Of a DNA stretch of 64,000 nt, positions 63,408 to 64,000 are shown piece after piece (the stretch's first letter is position 1; each line of letters opens with the position of its first letter). Made by a program: the position numbers and the translations under genes. This DNA comes from Loktanella sp. PT4BL (GTDB lineage: Bacteria; Pseudomonadota; Alphaproteobacteria; Rhodobacterales; Rhodobacteraceae), in NCBI RefSeq assembly GCF_003201935.1, contig NZ_QJJL01000001.1, forward strand, positions 434,001 to 498,000, written 5' to 3'. The notes beneath the pieces were generated by a model that was not told the origin of the DNA, ran no database searches, and saw only the letters and a program-made list of their open reading frames with translations.

Positions 63408-64000
63408 CTATCGGGCGTTGCGGGCCACATAGGTATGGATCGTGAAGACAACCGCCTGCGTGCGCGGCAGCCGCAAGATGCATTGCCGCTCTGACCGCGT
63501 AAAGGGCATCACATCGTTGGTCTCGCGTTTGTAGGGCTGATGCAAGTCCGGATCGACATAACGCAATTTGTTGAAACGCCAGAGCGGACGTCCCACCTGT
63601 ACACCGTCGAACAGGCGTTGCACGCGGGCCGCGATATTGTCGTCATATTCAGGCACAGGGACGTGAATGCCCGTCAGCGGACGGTTGATCTTTTCGGCCA
63701 ACCGCCAGTTCGCAGGAAAGCACAGAACGGCGCTTGTCATCACATGCTCGTCACCCTGTTTTTCCAGGATGCAGATATCTTCCTGCACCAGATGCCCGAG
63801 CGTCTGCAGCGGGGCATGGCGGTCCAGCGATACATGCCGCCCATCGGGGCAAATCACCTGATCATCCCTCACCCGAAACCCCAGATCAGGCAGGATATCC
63901 AAAGCCTCGGACAGAACCTCTTGCCCGGTTTCGCTGGTCCGGTCGTTCTCGTAGAGAACAGCCTCCGGTCGTGTCGCAAGAAGCTGGGCGCGATAGGCCA
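63408..64000 (-). CDS. DUF3445 (heme-dependent oxidative N-demethylase-like) protein, N-terminus cut by window edge
   Basis: The open frame runs from 63408 to the right edge without an upstream stop, so the protein begins beyond 64000. The visible ~197 residues include LGHLVQEDICILEKQGDEHVMTSAVLCFPANWRLAEKINRPLTGIHVPVPEYD, RPLWRFNKLRYVDPDLHQ and RSERQCILRLPRTQAVVFTIHTYV, the DUF3445 core. Family members bind heme b and oxidatively demethylate dimethylamine-type amines. The family call is by pattern memory. A short internal start seen at 63902 is not the true N-terminus. Confidence 0.78.
   Translation of the reverse strand, partial: AYRAQLLATRPEAVLYENDRTSETGQEVLSEALDILPDLGFRVRDDQVICPDGRHVSLDRHAPLQTLGHLVQEDICILEKQGDEHVMTSAVLCFPANWRLAEKINRPLTGIHVPVPEYDDNIAARVQRLFDGVQVGRPLWRFNKLRYVDPDLHQPYKRETNDVMPFTRSERQCILRLPRTQAVVFTIHTYVARNAR

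Overview
The window comes from an alphaproteobacterial chromosome, most likely a Rhodobacterales / Roseobacter-group marine bacterium. The signs are protein families typical of that group (HspQ-type YccV protein, SelD fused to an FAD/NAD oxidoreductase, TctABC/BugD uptake, DUF3833, DUF3445), a serC-leader-like RNA in front of serC, moderately high GC, and short, often translationally coupled operons. The genus is not assigned. I see no prophage, insertion sequence, CRISPR array or rRNA operon. The region reads as ordinary core and accessory chromosome.

Layout. 1-4.2 kb: the 5' part of a secreted M10 metalloprotease (cut by the window edge), a beta-hydroxyacid dehydrogenase, a double PRC-barrel protein, a small candidate ORF and a formate/nitrite-family transporter. 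4.4-10.1 kb: a complete five-gene Dpp/Opp-type peptide ABC importer. 10.1-15.7 kb: a glutamine-synthetase-like (gamma-glutamylpolyamine type) ligase divergent from an Orn/Lys/Arg decarboxylase, then a gamma-glutamyltransferase homologue; with the importer this looks like an amine / gamma-glutamyl compound module. 15.8-22.4 kb: a leftward block of universal stress protein, TctC-TctB-TctA carboxylate transporter, AMP-forming acyl-CoA ligase and PanE-like reductase. 22.4-26.7 kb: a gene-poor gap, tRNA-Arg(ACG), and a TVP38 membrane protein / mercuric-reductase-like flavoprotein / orphan histidine kinase operon. 27.0-27.7 kb: rpmH-rnpA-yidD, without yidC following.

27.8-38.2 kb: mixed housekeeping genes (DUF3833 lipoprotein, ttcA, a PstS-like/OmpA-like secreted hybrid, lolA, a lytic transglycosylase, an AEC transporter, hspQ, an FAH-family hydrolase, yaaA-nadX, a thiolase, a VOC protein). 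38.3-46.0 kb: an AttEFGH-like ABC/secreted-lipocalin operon that continues through a PNPOx-like protein into the SelD fusion, convergent with the tRNA 2-selenouridine synthase. Together these support a selenouridine tRNA-modification pathway. 46.1-51.1 kb: a phosphatase, then serA and serC leftward (serC leader upstream), with a zinc-ribbon protein and serB rightward, so all three phosphoserine-pathway enzymes are present. 51.1-64.0 kb: a glycine-zipper lipoprotein, a cystathionine beta-lyase-like enzyme, a rhodanese, an orphan OmpR-type regulator with a structured 3' region (candidate small RNA), RibA with a degenerate RibB-like N-terminus, a GFA protein, an L,D-transpeptidase, RppH, a Tat-type MltB transglycosylase, RNase R, DapE, two small membrane proteins and the C-terminal part of a DUF3445 protein running off the right edge.

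The strongest unexplained signals are the structured, CU-rich 3' region at 53173-53301, paired perfect palindromes at three intergenic sites, the RibA N-terminal domain that resembles RibB without its catalytic loop, and the SelD-fusion/AttEFGH linkage. No entirely new defence or mobile system is visible.
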